A stretch of 64,000 nucleotides of DNA, taken from Mycolicibacterium sp. P1-5 (GTDB lineage: Bacteria; Actinomycetota; Actinomycetes; Mycobacteriales; Mycobacteriaceae). Numbering within the stretch: position 1 is the stretch's first letter; the number at the start of each line of letters is the position of its first letter. A model generated the notes under the pieces. The model saw nothing but the letters and a program-made list of their open reading frames with translations. It made no database searches and was not told the DNA's origin. Below are positions 1 through 10,400 of the stretch, in pieces. The stretch spans positions 62,001-126,000 of the forward strand of contig NZ_NPKT01000003.1 of the NCBI RefSeq assembly GCF_008329565.1, in the 5' to 3' direction. Made by a program: the position numbers and the translations under genes.

Positions 1-101
1 GCGATGCCGAAACCGGGTGCGACGGAGTTGATTTCGACCTCATCGTTGCTGACGACGCAAGACTTGCCGTCGGCGTCGACGCCGGTGATGAACAGTCGCA
101 T
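1..101 (-). CDS. N-terminal fragment of an unidentified protein (cut by window edge)
   Basis: The minus strand reads from an ATG at 101 to the window edge with no stop, giving the first 33 residues (MRLFITGVDADGKS...). A GGAAGG ribosome-binding site lies a few bases upstream of the ATG. Too little is present to name the product; short actinobacterial cupin-like proteins can begin this way, but that is only a guess. It is co-directional with the P450 gene and lies downstream of it. Confidence 0.6.
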   Translation of the reverse strand, partial: MRLFITGVDADGKSCVVSNDEVEINSVAPGFGI

Positions 102-165
102 GTGCCGCCTTCCGCTTGTGGTGGTGTCAGCGTAGTCGGCCGGAACGGAAGTGACGCCGACTACG

Positions 166-1416
166 TCAGCGCAGCGAGTACCGGATCGGCAGATGCTTGA
201 GGCCGCCGACGAAGATCGTCGAGATGAACTCCGGGTCACCGGCTAACTCGATGGACTCCAGTCGCGGGAGCAGCTCGGTGAAGAAGCTGTTGATTTCCAT
301 GCGGGCCAGGGCTGCGCCGAGGCAGAAATGGACGCCGTAACCGAAGGACAGGTGCTTATTCGGGTCGCGCCCGACGTCGAATGTGTCTGGGTTGTCGAAG
401 ATTTCCTCATCGCGGTTGGCCGAGACGTAGGACAACAACACCGACTCGCCCTTGCTGATCGGGACGCCGCGCACTTCGGTGTCGGCGGTGGCGGTGCGCA
501 TGAACTCCTTGACCGGGGCGGTCCAGCGGATGATCTCTTCGACCGCCGTGCCCATCAGCTCCGGTTGTGCTTTCAGCCGGGCCAGTTGGTCTTGGTGCTC
601 GATGAGAGCGAGTAGCCCACCCGAGATGGCGGCGCTGGTGGTGTCGTGGCCTGCGCTGGCGACGATCACGTAGTAGGACAGGCAATCGATGTCGTTGAGG
701 AATTCGCCGTCGAGCTTGGCGTTGGCGATCGCCGAGGCGAGATCTTCGGTCGGATTGGCCCTGCGCTCGGCAGTGAGCGCGGTGAAGTATTGGAAGAAGT
801 CGAGGATGACCGCGTGCAGCTCCTCCGGATCCTTGCCGCGGCTGAGCTCGTCGTCGTCACCGCCGAACAGCTCTTGCGTGAGCTTGAGCATGCGCCCGAA
901 GTCCGATTCCGGCAGCCCGAGCAGCGACAAGATGACATACAGCGGGAAGTTGACCGCGACCTCTTGGACGAAGTCGCACTCGGGACCGTTGGCGACCATC
1001 TTGTCGACGTAGATCTTGGCCAACTCGTCGACGCGGGTCTTCAGTGCGCGCATGGCCTTCGGCCGGAACCAGTCGGCGCCAATTTTGCGGATGTCGCGGT
1101 GAAGCGGGTCATCCATGTGGATCAGCGTGCGCAAGCCGCCGCCGGCGGCGAGGTTGGCCGCCGACAGCTCATCAGTAGCGGCGGTCTGCAGCATCGGCCG
1201 ACGGGCGTTGATCCACAGCTCGTTGTCGCGTTCGATCGCCATAACGTCGGAGTGCTTGGTAATCGCCCAAAACGGCCGGTAGTCGGGCGCTTCGACATAG
1301 GACACCGGGGCGTGTTCACGCAGGTGAGCCAGGGCCTTGTACAGGCGGGCCTCCTCCGCGTAGGCGCGGGGTTCAGCCAGAACCTTGGCAGCGTCATCGA
1401 CGATTGAACTGGTCAT
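166..1416 (-). CDS. cytochrome P450
   Basis: A 416-aa haem-thiolate monooxygenase, normal length for a soluble actinobacterial P450. Visible motifs are the oxygen-binding I-helix AGHDTTSA, the K-helix ExxR (EEIIR) and the haem loop FGYGVHFCLG, in which C365 is the predicted haem ligand. It would need ferredoxin and ferredoxin reductase, which are not in the window. I chose the ATG at 1416 (MTSSIVDD) because an AGGA sits about 7 nt upstream; the longer reading frame starting at 1497 would run into the neighbouring gene remnant and lacks such a site. The substrate cannot be told from the sequence. An inverted repeat just upstream may regulate it. It appears to be host backbone flanking the island. 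Confidence 0.93.
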   Translation of the reverse strand: MTSSIVDDAAKVLAEPRAYAEEARLYKALAHLREHAPVSYVEAPDYRPFWAITKHSDVMAIERDNELWINARRPMLQTAATDELSAANLAAGGGLRTLIHMDDPLHRDIRKIGADWFRPKAMRALKTRVDELAKIYVDKMVANGPECDFVQEVAVNFPLYVILSLLGLPESDFGRMLKLTQELFGGDDDELSRGKDPEELHAVILDFFQYFTALTAERRANPTEDLASAIANAKLDGEFLNDIDCLSYYVIVASAGHDTTSAAISGGLLALIEHQDQLARLKAQPELMGTAVEEIIRWTAPVKEFMRTATADTEVRGVPISKGESVLLSYVSANRDEEIFDNPDTFDVGRDPNKHLSFGYGVHFCLGAALARMEINSFFTELLPRLESIELAGDPEFISTIFVGGLKHLPIRYSLR

Positions 1417-1450
1417 GCATCCTCGCTCACAAAGGACTTGACGGGTGTCA

Positions 1451-1464
1451 ATAAGTGAGCTTAT
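1451..1464. promoter_or_regulatory. inverted repeat upstream of the P450, possible operator
   Basis: Perfect 5-bp arms ATAAG and CTTAT flank TGAG. On the minus strand a TTGACA, a possible -35 element (1446-1451), abuts the repeat about 30 nt before the P450 start. A repressor binding here could control the P450. This is weak evidence from a short palindrome. Confidence 0.3.
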
Positions 1465-1493
1465 GTGGCCTGCGTCGCACTGACCTATCGGGG

Positions 1494-1680
1494 TCATCGC
1501 TTCCTGCGGAACAGCTCCGCCGGACGGCCTCGTGTTCCGGTGTTCTGCTCCAGGGCGCCGGTGCCGACGAGGCGCGGTTCCATCGTGCGGCGGAACTTAT
1601 CGCGCTGAAGCGTCTTGCCTGCGACGGCCTCTTGGACCTGGCGCAGGTCTCGCAAGCCGGGGACGAAGACATTTAGTCCG
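1494..1680 (-). pseudogene. 3' remnant of an NrtR/Nudix-like regulator gene
   Basis: Read in the frame ending with TGA at 1496-1494, the minus strand encodes about 55 residues: NVFVPGLRDLRQVQEAVAG, then LQRDKFRRTM, then GALEQNTGTRGRPAELFRR. This matches the usual C-terminal winged-helix pattern of NrtR-type Nudix regulators (LRxVxEAVxGxxLxxxxFRR ... LExTGxRxxGRPAxLFRR). There is no Nudix box and no plausible start. The 5' part is missing because the dynamin-like gene ends at 1673, exactly where the similarity stops. I infer that the island's arrival, or a linked deletion, destroyed this gene, making this the left island boundary. The family call rests on pattern memory, not a search. Confidence 0.6.
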
Positions 1681-3301
1681 GCCGGGCAAGGTCCTTCCCA
1701 GATGTCCGCAATAGAGACTCACCCGAATCGATAAGTCGTCGCAGCTCCGCAACCAGCTGGCCGAGTCCATCTCTCAGGTCGACTCGCTCGGCTGTCGCAT
1801 CGAGGATCGCCTGCCGAGCCGCATCGGCCAATGGCTCGAACTCGCTCAGCGCCAACGTAGCAGCACGCTCGCCGGTGCGTTCAAGCTCGGCCTCCATGAA
1901 CTTCCGCTGACGATCGCGTTCCGCTGCGTCCGCCCGACTTTTCAGGAATTTTTCAGCGATCGACGACATCTCGACCACTAGCGGGAGGGTGGCAGTGGCG
2001 ACCGCAACTCGCTTGCTCATGTTCATCGCTGAGGACGCGGCCGCTTGAGTGGGTTTCTTCAGAGACGAGTACTTCTCGTATTCGGTCAGTGCCTTAAGCG
2101 CCGCGTTCGAGACGCGCTCGACGGTTGGCGAGATGACCTCGGTCGTCTCTTTGGCGGACGTCGAGCGATCCGCCTCGACGCGGATCGACTCCGCTAGTGT
2201 CTCGAGTTTCTTCCAGGGCGGCCGCTGCTTCTCCAGAGCGATCGTGTCATCGACGTTGCGCAGGAGCTTCTCGACGCTGCGCTCCTGCAGGCCGTACCAG
2301 AAGTCAATGGACGTCTTCAGCGATAGCTGAATGGCATCCGCGTCGCGTTGATCGTCGACGGCTTGCCCAATGCACTCCGAGATCTTGCCCCGCAGGTCGG
2401 CATCGGCCGACTTCTGGAGTGCCTCCAGCTGGGCCAGCCACGACTGACGCAGTCGCAGACCCTCTTCGGAGAAGTTCTCATGATCAAGATACTTCGCTAC
2501 TTCGACATTGAGGCCGTCCAGCGAGTTGCCGACCGCCCGCCGCCAGAACCGCTGCGCCGCTGATGCTCTCAATGAGGACCCGTTACCGGAACCAAGGTCG
2601 ATCAGTGCACTGCGCAGTTCGGCCATGCCGTCCCAGCCACGGCAGTCATCCCACATTTGCGGGTCGGGGTTGCGCTCCGACCCGGCCATCTGCGCGAAGT
2701 CCTGGGATACGACGAACACCGGTACGGCATCGTCTAGATCCAGAGCACTACGGAGCTCATCAGTCTTTCGCTTCGACCGCTCCCGGTATCCGTCAAGATC
2801 CGACTCCGGGTCCACGCCTGCCTCGTCGAACCGGGAGATGACGAACCACAGCGAACCTGGATCCCATGCGCGTCGCACTAATGCCTGCAAGGCGGGGAAC
2901 TCGGCGGTCGCCAACTGAGGTGTGACGGTGACGATCACAACATCGGTGAGATCGACGGCGGCGTTCGCCAGTTGGGTGTTCATGTCGGCACGGGCGTCGT
3001 CGGCACCCGTGACAAACCCAGGCGTGTCCCGAAGCAGACACCCAGCCACCCGGACCTCGTTGACTTCAAAGGTCTCATGGCGCGCACTGATGGTCAGCCA
3101 CTCCGGCACCTCGACGCCAGAGTCGACGATGAGCCGTCGAAGCAGCGAGCTCTTCCCTGTGTCGTAAGCACCGTAGACCGTGACGACGGGTTCGCTGATG
3201 CTCGCGAACAAATGCCACTGCTGGTCGGCTTCGATCCCGAGTTGGCCACCGGGGATGGCATCGAGCCAGGCCTTCGCTTCGGTGATGTCGATGGGGCTCA
3301 C
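1673..3301 (-). CDS. dynamin-like GTPase, single GTPase domain (second gene of pair)
   Basis: A 542-aa protein with an N-terminal GTPase domain: P-loop GAYDTGKSS (residues 44-52), G3 motif DTPG (92-95), and SRFD in the place of the usual N/TKxD base-recognition motif. The remainder is largely alpha-helical and charged. It contains a moderately hydrophobic stretch near residue 430 (VAVATATLPLVVEM) that could contact membrane. This fits bacterial dynamin-like proteins rather than small GTPases. Its ATG overlaps the stop of the upstream GTPase gene (ATGA, 3298-3301), so the two are translationally coupled and probably form a hetero-oligomer, as known for paired bacterial dynamins. The defence role is inferred from the BREX neighbourhood and similarity in type to LeoA/LeoBC proteins. 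Confidence 0.8.
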   Translation of the reverse strand: MSPIDITEAKAWLDAIPGGQLGIEADQQWHLFASISEPVVTVYGAYDTGKSSLLRRLIVDSGVEVPEWLTISARHETFEVNEVRVAGCLLRDTPGFVTGADDARADMNTQLANAAVDLTDVVIVTVTPQLATAEFPALQALVRRAWDPGSLWFVISRFDEAGVDPESDLDGYRERSKRKTDELRSALDLDDAVPVFVVSQDFAQMAGSERNPDPQMWDDCRGWDGMAELRSALIDLGSGNGSSLRASAAQRFWRRAVGNSLDGLNVEVAKYLDHENFSEEGLRLRQSWLAQLEALQKSADADLRGKISECIGQAVDDQRDADAIQLSLKTSIDFWYGLQERSVEKLLRNVDDTIALEKQRPPWKKLETLAESIRVEADRSTSAKETTEVISPTVERVSNAALKALTEYEKYSSLKKPTQAAASSAMNMSKRVAVATATLPLVVEMSSIAEKFLKSRADAAERDRQRKFMEAELERTGERAATLALSEFEPLADAARQAILDATAERVDLRDGLGQLVAELRRLIDSGESLLRTSGKDLARPD

Positions 3302-6300
3302 AATGACCTGGGTTCCTTCCGCAGGTTGTCAAAGGCGTCGAGCAGCGCGCTAATCGCCGAAAGGCGGCGGTCAGTGCGTGATAGTTCGTAGTCCGCGAGC
3401 ATCTGTTGATTCTTGTGGTCGTCCCGGATGCCGGCGACTTCGGCAATTCGTTTCTCGAGGTACGCGATCGGGCCGTTTTCACCGCGAAGGAACTCGGCGA
3501 CATTGTCAGCAACGTTCTGCTCAACGGATCCGACCGCAGCATTGGTGGTCTCGTCCCAGTCCGATCGCCTGCCCTCGGTGCGCACCCAGCTGACGGCGTC
3601 CCATGCCACTGCTGCGACCTGCAGCACCACCCGGGCCCGCGCGACCGTCTGGCCGAGTTTGACTGCACCCCAGGGCTTGAAGTTCTTGCCGAGGCCCTTT
3701 CCGATGGCATATACGGCATCCCGGGTACCCGCTCCCGTTGCGAGCTTCTGCGCCGACACGGTGAGGAATTCACCCACCCCGAGCACATCCCCGATGGTGT
3801 CGTGCGGCGTGTCCTCTTTTTCGGCTACCGGTCTGCCCAACTTCTCGTCGAAGTTGGCGGCTGCTAGCTCACGGTTGATCGCAGACGCGTGGGTCACCGC
3901 CCACTCACCGATCTCGACGGTGGCCGACGTCAAGAACACGTCAATCTCGGCGTGCAGATCGGGGTTGTTCCACGAGGCCATAGCCTTGGCCAGCTTCTCG
4001 TCGTCTCCTCGCTCCACCTCCCGAATTTTGCTGATGGCGTTGGTCGTGTGTCGCGAGACCGCCTCCGACAGGGTGTGCTCGAGCGTGTCCGATAGGTGTT
4101 GAGCATCGTCGAGGCATTCGTCCAGGGCTCTGATCAAGGCATCGTGCTTGGCTGCGTCGGCGCGGTTCGCCTCGTATTCTGTCCGGGTCTCGGTGTTCAA
4201 AAGAAGCAGCTCCGCCACCGCATTGTCGAGCGCCGCTACGGCATTGGCCTGCGCGATCTCGCTCGGTGACAATGAACGCAGCGCTTCGAGGAAGGCACCA
4301 ACGCCGTCCCACTCCCGATTGGCGTTGTATGCGGCACTGGTGACCGGCAGACTACTTCCGACCGCGGAGAAGGGATCGGCAGCGATGCCGTGGATATGGT
4401 TCCGTTCGATGTCGATCCCCCGCGACGCCAGCGCGGCATGCAGTTCGGTCGCCTTGCGGTCGCGCCGGTTGAAGTACTCCCCGACCCCGTGGAGCGGATC
4501 GACACCGAGCTCGTCACAACGGTTGATGAGGAACAACATCCGTGGCCACTTGCCGGGTGCAGCCTCGGTGCCCTTGACGACGCCCTCGAGGCGGGCCGTG
4601 TCTCCGATTAACAGATTCACGTGGAGTAGCACGATGACGAGTGCTGCATTCGTGGTGGCTGAGACCGCTTTGTCGTCGTGTCCGCTACGACCGCTTTGAA
4701 GGCCCGGGGTGTCCACGAGGTCGACGCTGCCCAATTGGTAGACGTGCACGTCGTCGGTCGTGGGGTCGGCACGGATGTGAAGCGTCTCAGGGACCTCGCC
4801 CTCCATCTCGACCAACAGTCGCTTAATGAACGACGATTTACCCGCACTGAAGTCACCGGCGACAGCGACGGATGGTCGCGCGCCACGCGGCGGCGTCGCG
4901 GCCAGCAACGCAGCGCGAAAGGCCGCATCGCGAGTGGCAGTGTCGGCGAGCAGCTGAAGCCAGCCAGCGACACGGGTCATGTCGGGGTGGAGGAGTGCAC
5001 CGCTGAGCGCACGACGCAACTCGTGGACGTCGGCATCGTGACGAGCACGGCATGCTTCGACAAACACACCGCTCCCGGTGGTGTTAACATCATCCGGCGT
5101 GATCGCGACGTCGAACCAGTTCTCACCCAACAGAATTCGCTGCACATCTCGGTGGTCGCGACCGTCGGCCGAAGTGTCGTCGTTCAACAGTGTTTGCAGG
5201 GCGCCTTCGAGAACGTCCACACTGGGCGTCGTAGCGATCTTCGAGGCCGTTTCATCAAGTTGTTCGACGATGGACGCGATCTGGTCGCGCAGCCGCGCCA
5301 GCACGACGGATTCGCGCAACAGTGTTTTTACGCTGGGCGCGGCTTCCCGCCATGCGGTGGAACGGGCGTTGACGGCAAAGTCCTTCTCAATGCCGTCGAA
5401 GGTCGTGCGGATCGCCGTGCGCCCGGCATAGGCAGCCTTGGCCCGCGCTTCGGCCCGCTGCCTTTCGGCTGAGTCGCCGTGCCGACTCCCAACTATGCCC
5501 AGTACTGATGACGCAATGCTGATGCCTGCCACCACAATGCCGCCCGCCCACCCAATGGGGTTCCATGCATTCGCGAGGGCGATCACCCCGACGGCAGCGG
5601 TGACTCCCGTCAACAGTCCAGTGGCCCGAAACGCAGCCTCAAAGGCCTGCGAGGCTGACCCCGCGGCCCCGCCGAGGCCAGAGGAGTCGCGTTCGGCAGA
5701 GAAGTCACTGTGCCGCAGTTCGGCTGCAGCCATGGACAATTCCCGTTCGAGGAACGCCGCAGATTCCGTCCAGACTGCTTCAAGCGCGGCCGCTATTGCC
5801 GGCTCGTCAAACACCCTACTGACGAAGGCCTCCTCGTCGACGTCTTCGTGATCGTCGAAGGCCCTGCGTTCCAGACGCTTAAACCGCTTCAGCGCCTCAC
5901 TGCGTGGCACCGAGAGTTGCGGCTTCAGCAGTGTCCGCAGGTACCGACTGAAGGTGCCGTCGGCCGGCATAAGGTACGGGGCGCCGCGGGCAGTCTCGGC
6001 GATGGTGAGCAGATCACCACTCCACTCATCGTCGTGAAGATAAGTCGCACGCTCATCGGATTCCAGGTACCCAAGCACCTCGAGGTGCCTGGAGATGGCC
6101 CTTTCGACCTCGTCGATCCGCTCCCCCAGCCGCAGGTCGAGCGCCTTAAGCATGCCGGCTTCGTCCCACAAGATCGCACGCATGCCCTCACGCAAAGACG
6201 TGAGCCGAAGCTGCGCGCCTCCGGCTGCGATCCCTGACGTCAAGAGCGACTCGAGGGTACCGAAGTTCGACCAGCGGGCCAGATAATCGATGCCGTGCTG

Positions 6301-7110
6301 CTCGCGTTCGTTGAGGAAGTCCCGCTTGGCGGGGCCTCGAAAAGGCGTGCTCGCCCGCGCGAATAGTGCCCGCCTGCTGTGGATGGCGACCACAGGGGTC
6401 TCTGCTAGTCCTATGCTGGCCAACTCGGTGCGAATATTATCGCTGTGCTGACGCACTGGTTCGGAAATATTCTGCCGCGCAGTCTGATTGGACACTTTCA
6501 CAGGGTGCCGCCACCGCAGATTGCGGATATTGAGCACAGCGATGGTGGGCTTGCCGTAGTGGCGCACCCAATCTGCGACCTTGGAGAATTCGCTAGCCTG
6601 TTGACTCTGACTGTCGAAGCACAACAGCACGACGTCGGCGATCTCGACGGCCCGCCGCGCGGCGGCCTCGAGTTCTGCGCGGCTCTTTAGACGGCCCCAT
6701 CCGTTGATGCCTGGGGTGTCGTAAAGGCGACAGCCACGCCAGTCGACCGAGCGCACTTCCGTCGTCCAATCGCTGTCACCCGGCGAGACGTCACTTCCGT
6801 CCAGGCCGCCAAAGGCCGACAACAACGTGCTCTTGCCTGCACCGGTGCGGCCGAAGAAAGCCACGTTGAAAGTGGACAACACGTCGCGCTGTTCAGAGAG
6901 GTGGGTGCGCACTTTGTCCACGAATGCCTCCGGCGCGTTCGACACTTCCCGCCCCAGCGGGCCGAGTCCGTCGACGGTAGGTAGCAAAATCGCATACGAG
7001 TCGATCGCGGCTTCGCCCAACTCGTCGAGTAGATCCATCTCGTCACGCCCTGCTGCGAGTGCGCATGCGATTGCACGATCGAAGTCGGTCTCGTGGGAAC
7101 GCTCCGGCAA
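3298..7110 (-). CDS. large dynamin-like GTPase with two GTPase domains and a membrane hairpin
   Basis: A 1270-aa protein with two separate GTPase domains. The first has P-loop GRTGAGKST (residues 87-95) and DTPG (131-134), but NIRN where NKxD is expected. The second has P-loop GDFSAGKSS with K758, then DTPG, then NRCD, which is a good base-specificity motif. Between them, around residues 505-545, is a strongly hydrophobic helical hairpin (ANAWNPIGWAGG at its turn) that probably inserts in the membrane. Helical segments follow each GTPase domain. The start is TTG at 7110, supported by AGGGGG 5 nt upstream. It is coupled to the smaller GTPase gene and divergent from pglW. It most likely remodels or guards the membrane; an anti-phage role is inferred. 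Confidence 0.8.
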   Translation of the reverse strand: MPERSHETDFDRAIACALAAGRDEMDLLDELGEAAIDSYAILLPTVDGLGPLGREVSNAPEAFVDKVRTHLSEQRDVLSTFNVAFFGRTGAGKSTLLSAFGGLDGSDVSPGDSDWTTEVRSVDWRGCRLYDTPGINGWGRLKSRAELEAAARRAVEIADVVLLCFDSQSQQASEFSKVADWVRHYGKPTIAVLNIRNLRWRHPVKVSNQTARQNISEPVRQHSDNIRTELASIGLAETPVVAIHSRRALFARASTPFRGPAKRDFLNEREQHGIDYLARWSNFGTLESLLTSGIAAGGAQLRLTSLREGMRAILWDEAGMLKALDLRLGERIDEVERAISRHLEVLGYLESDERATYLHDDEWSGDLLTIAETARGAPYLMPADGTFSRYLRTLLKPQLSVPRSEALKRFKRLERRAFDDHEDVDEEAFVSRVFDEPAIAAALEAVWTESAAFLERELSMAAAELRHSDFSAERDSSGLGGAAGSASQAFEAAFRATGLLTGVTAAVGVIALANAWNPIGWAGGIVVAGISIASSVLGIVGSRHGDSAERQRAEARAKAAYAGRTAIRTTFDGIEKDFAVNARSTAWREAAPSVKTLLRESVVLARLRDQIASIVEQLDETASKIATTPSVDVLEGALQTLLNDDTSADGRDHRDVQRILLGENWFDVAITPDDVNTTGSGVFVEACRARHDADVHELRRALSGALLHPDMTRVAGWLQLLADTATRDAAFRAALLAATPPRGARPSVAVAGDFSAGKSSFIKRLLVEMEGEVPETLHIRADPTTDDVHVYQLGSVDLVDTPGLQSGRSGHDDKAVSATTNAALVIVLLHVNLLIGDTARLEGVVKGTEAAPGKWPRMLFLINRCDELGVDPLHGVGEYFNRRDRKATELHAALASRGIDIERNHIHGIAADPFSAVGSSLPVTSAAYNANREWDGVGAFLEALRSLSPSEIAQANAVAALDNAVAELLLLNTETRTEYEANRADAAKHDALIRALDECLDDAQHLSDTLEHTLSEAVSRHTTNAISKIREVERGDDEKLAKAMASWNNPDLHAEIDVFLTSATVEIGEWAVTHASAINRELAAANFDEKLGRPVAEKEDTPHDTIGDVLGVGEFLTVSAQKLATGAGTRDAVYAIGKGLGKNFKPWGAVKLGQTVARARVVLQVAAVAWDAVSWVRTEGRRSDWDETTNAAVGSVEQNVADNVAEFLRGENGPIAYLEKRIAEVAGIRDDHKNQQMLADYELSRTDRRLSAISALLDAFDNLRKEPRSL

Positions 7111-7423
7111 CGCAACCCCCTAGCCGACGGCTCCGACACTAGGCGCCTCCCGCCTCGTACAAGCGCCTTGAAGTGCTGGCCCGAGCCCGCCATGACTTAC
7201 CTCGTAATGTCGTTCTTGTTGAGTCTAGAGGTGAAGACCGTCAACGCCTTGGGTGTTACCGCCGCCCACGCGCGACGCGGCGTTGTCGGCATCTCGGTGA
7301 ATACTCGCAGTTTGGACTTGGAACCCGCGCCGGATTGGTCGCTATCACGCCACAATCCGCCAAGGTCGAAGCACAAGTCAGTAAGTTTGTCTCTGCACAC
7401 TGTGACGAGGGGGTACCGAACCG
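7111..7423. promoter_or_regulatory. divergent intergenic region between dynamin-like and BREX operons
   Basis: These 313 bases separate two divergent operons and must carry both promoters. No open frame here looks real. On the minus side TAGACT (7227-7222) fits the mycobacterial TAnnnT -10 pattern. For pglW a GAGGGGG lies about 10 nt before its GTG start. I could not identify a convincing operator. Shared regulation of the two operons is possible but not shown. Confidence 0.4.
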
Positions 7424-10400
7424 GTGAACGACGGCCGCTGGGTCCAGATCGCCGAGTCGCAATTCGCCCACGAACAGCACGGCCTCGACGCCATCAAGGA
7501 GGCCCTGCCCGACGCTCCCCCGTTCCGCGCCTGGGCGAACTTCGAGTTTCGCGACAACCGTGGCCGCTGGCACGAAGTCGACCTACTCGTCCTGGCCCGC
7601 GACACGCTCTACCTCATCGAACTCAAGCACTACCGAGGCGTTCTGCGCGGCAACGACCACGTGTGGATGCGTAACGGCAACCGCGCCGAGGACTCTCCAC
7701 TGCTGCTGGCACGCCGCAAGGCCCAGTACTTTGCGTCGCTGCTGAAGGACTCGCTGCGACAGAAAGCAGGACACCTGCCGAAGGGCGTCATCCCCTACGT
7801 CCAGGAGTTGGTCTTCCTCAGCCACCCCGAGTTCGTCTGCGACCTCTCACCGAGCACGGCGATCAACCTGTACGGACTCGATGGCGCCACCAAGACCACC
7901 GGACTGCCCGGCATCTCCGAGTGCCTGCTCGCCCCCGCCCGACACGAGCCAATCACCGAACACAACAGCCTGCTCATCGCCGGGCTGATGAAGGCGATCG
8001 GCCTGGCCCCACGCCGGCAACGCGAAGTCGGCTCGTGGATCATCGACGAGCAACCGCTCGCCGACGGCGACGGCTGGCAGGACTGGCCGGCGTTTCACCA
8101 CGTCGACGCCGAGCGCCACGCCCGCATCCGCTTCTACCTGACCAGCCAGGGCGCCCCCACCGCTGAGCAGCACGCCCGCACCCGGGCCGTGACCTCTGAG
8201 TACCACCTGCTGTCCCGCCTGCGCTTCGACGGCTTGCAGGTACCTGAGGACATCGTCAACGAACCCGAACTCGGTGTCGGTCTGGTGTTCCCGCAACCCA
8301 AGGGCGACGTCCCGCTCGATCTCTGGCTCGCGGATCACAAAGGCAAGCTCTCGTTGGAACGCCAACTTGACCTCATCGGCCGCATCGCCGACATCGTCCA
8401 CTACGCGCATCGCAATCGTGTCGTGCACCGCAGCCTCAACCCTCGCGCCATTGCCATCCGAGAAAAAGGCTCGCAGCTCCTGCCCCAGGTGACCGACTGG
8501 GACAGCGCCGGAGTCCTACCCGCCAACCCCGACACCGCCGTCAGCAGGCTCTCCTCCGGTTCACTGAGCCTGATGGCAGCCAGCCCCAGTGATGCCGCGC
8601 AGCTGTATTCCGCACCCGAAGGCCACCGCCCCACCGATCCGGCGCGCATCGACATCTTCGGTCTCGGCGCGCTGGCGTTCTTCATCCTCAGCGGTCAGCC
8701 GCCCGCCACCGAGCGTGGCGAACTGATCGACCGGCTGCGTCGCGACCGAGGCCTCGACCTCGCCGCCGAGATGCCGCAGGTGCGAACCTCGCTGCGCCAG
8801 CTCGTCCTCGATGCCACCAACCCCAGCCCCGCCGATCGAATCGCCGATGTCGCCTCGTTCCTCGAACAACTCACCGCCGTCCGCGAAGACTTGCTGGGCA
8901 AGGCCACCGGAACCGACCCGCTGGAGGCAGGTCCCGGCGCTGAGCTCGACGGACGATTCGTCTACCGCCAACGACTGGGTGCTGGCTCGACCGCCGTCGG
9001 CATCCTCGTCACCGACAAGCAGGTGGGCGACGCCCAGCGGGTTCTCAAGGTCGCTAAGGACGCCGACGCCGCCGAGCGTCTGCTGGCCGAGGCGAAGGTG
9101 CTGGGCAAGCTCGAGAACGAAGAACGCATCGTCACGCTGCACGACTGCCTCGACGTCGGTGGACGCACGGCACTGCTGCTCCGGTACGCGGGTCGAACCA
9201 CGCTTGCCGAGGAACTCAACAACCGCGGCCGGCTGTCGATCGACGTCCTCGAACGCTGGGGCACCGACCTGCTAACGGCACTGCTCGCCCTGGAACGCGC
9301 CGGCGTCACCCAACGCGACATCAAACCGTCGAATCTTGGTGTCTATCAGTCAAGTCCGCGGGCCGATTCGCATCTGGTGATGTTCGACTTCTCGATGGCC
9401 GGTGTCGACGCCAAGAACGTCGACGCCGGCACCCCGCCATATCTGGACCCCTTCCTCGGCATCGGTGAGCGCCGACAGTACGACACCGCAGCCGAGCGTT
9501 ACGGCGCTGCCGTGGTGCTCTTCGAGATGGCGACCGGAAAGACGCCGTGGTACGGGTCCGACGAAAACGCCAATCCCGCCACGGTCGACGACGACGTCAC
9601 GTTGCGACCAGACATGTTTGAGCCGACGATCGCGCCCGTGATGACCGAGTTCTTCGCCTCCGCACTGTCACGCCGCACAGAGAATCGACCCGACACTGCC
9701 GAGGACATGCTCCGAGCGTGGCGCGCAATATTCAGCGCCCTCGCTAACGAGCCGGAAGACCAGGTTGACGGCGAAGCAGCCGAGAACGCCACCATCACAA
9801 CACTTCTGGCGAATTCTGGCCTCAGCGCTCGAGCAGTGTCGGCGTTGGCGACTGTGCAAGTGACCACGGTCGGCGAACTCATGGCACTCGATTCGACGCG
9901 GTTGAATCGCCTGGTGGCCCGCGAGGCCAAGGACACCCGCAAGGAAATCACCACTCGCTTCCGTGCCTGGACAAAGCGGCTGGGCAAGGAACGCAAGCAG
10001 GCGTCCGGCGATGCCCTAATGGGGCTCGACGACGCCGTGGGTCTGCTGCTGTCGGCAGTCTCTGGAGCACGCGCATCGACACGAAAGGACGCCGCCGAGT
10101 ACCTGCTTGGCGCGAAGCCCGGACTCGATGCCTTCGCCAGCAGCACCGAACTCGCCGCCAAACTGGGCAAGGCGGCCCAACGCGGACCGCAGCTGCTCAA
10201 GGAGTTACAGGACGACTGGGCTGAACGCCAAGACACCCGCGAACTCTTGGACGCGGTCAGTGAGATTACCCGCCAGGTGCTCTCCGACTTCGGTGGCGTC
10301 GTAGCCATCGATACCCTGACCGCGGAGATTCGTGCCCGCCTACCCGAGGCGCCGGTGACGTCGACCGACCTGTCACAGCGAGCGCGCGCCGATCGCGCCG

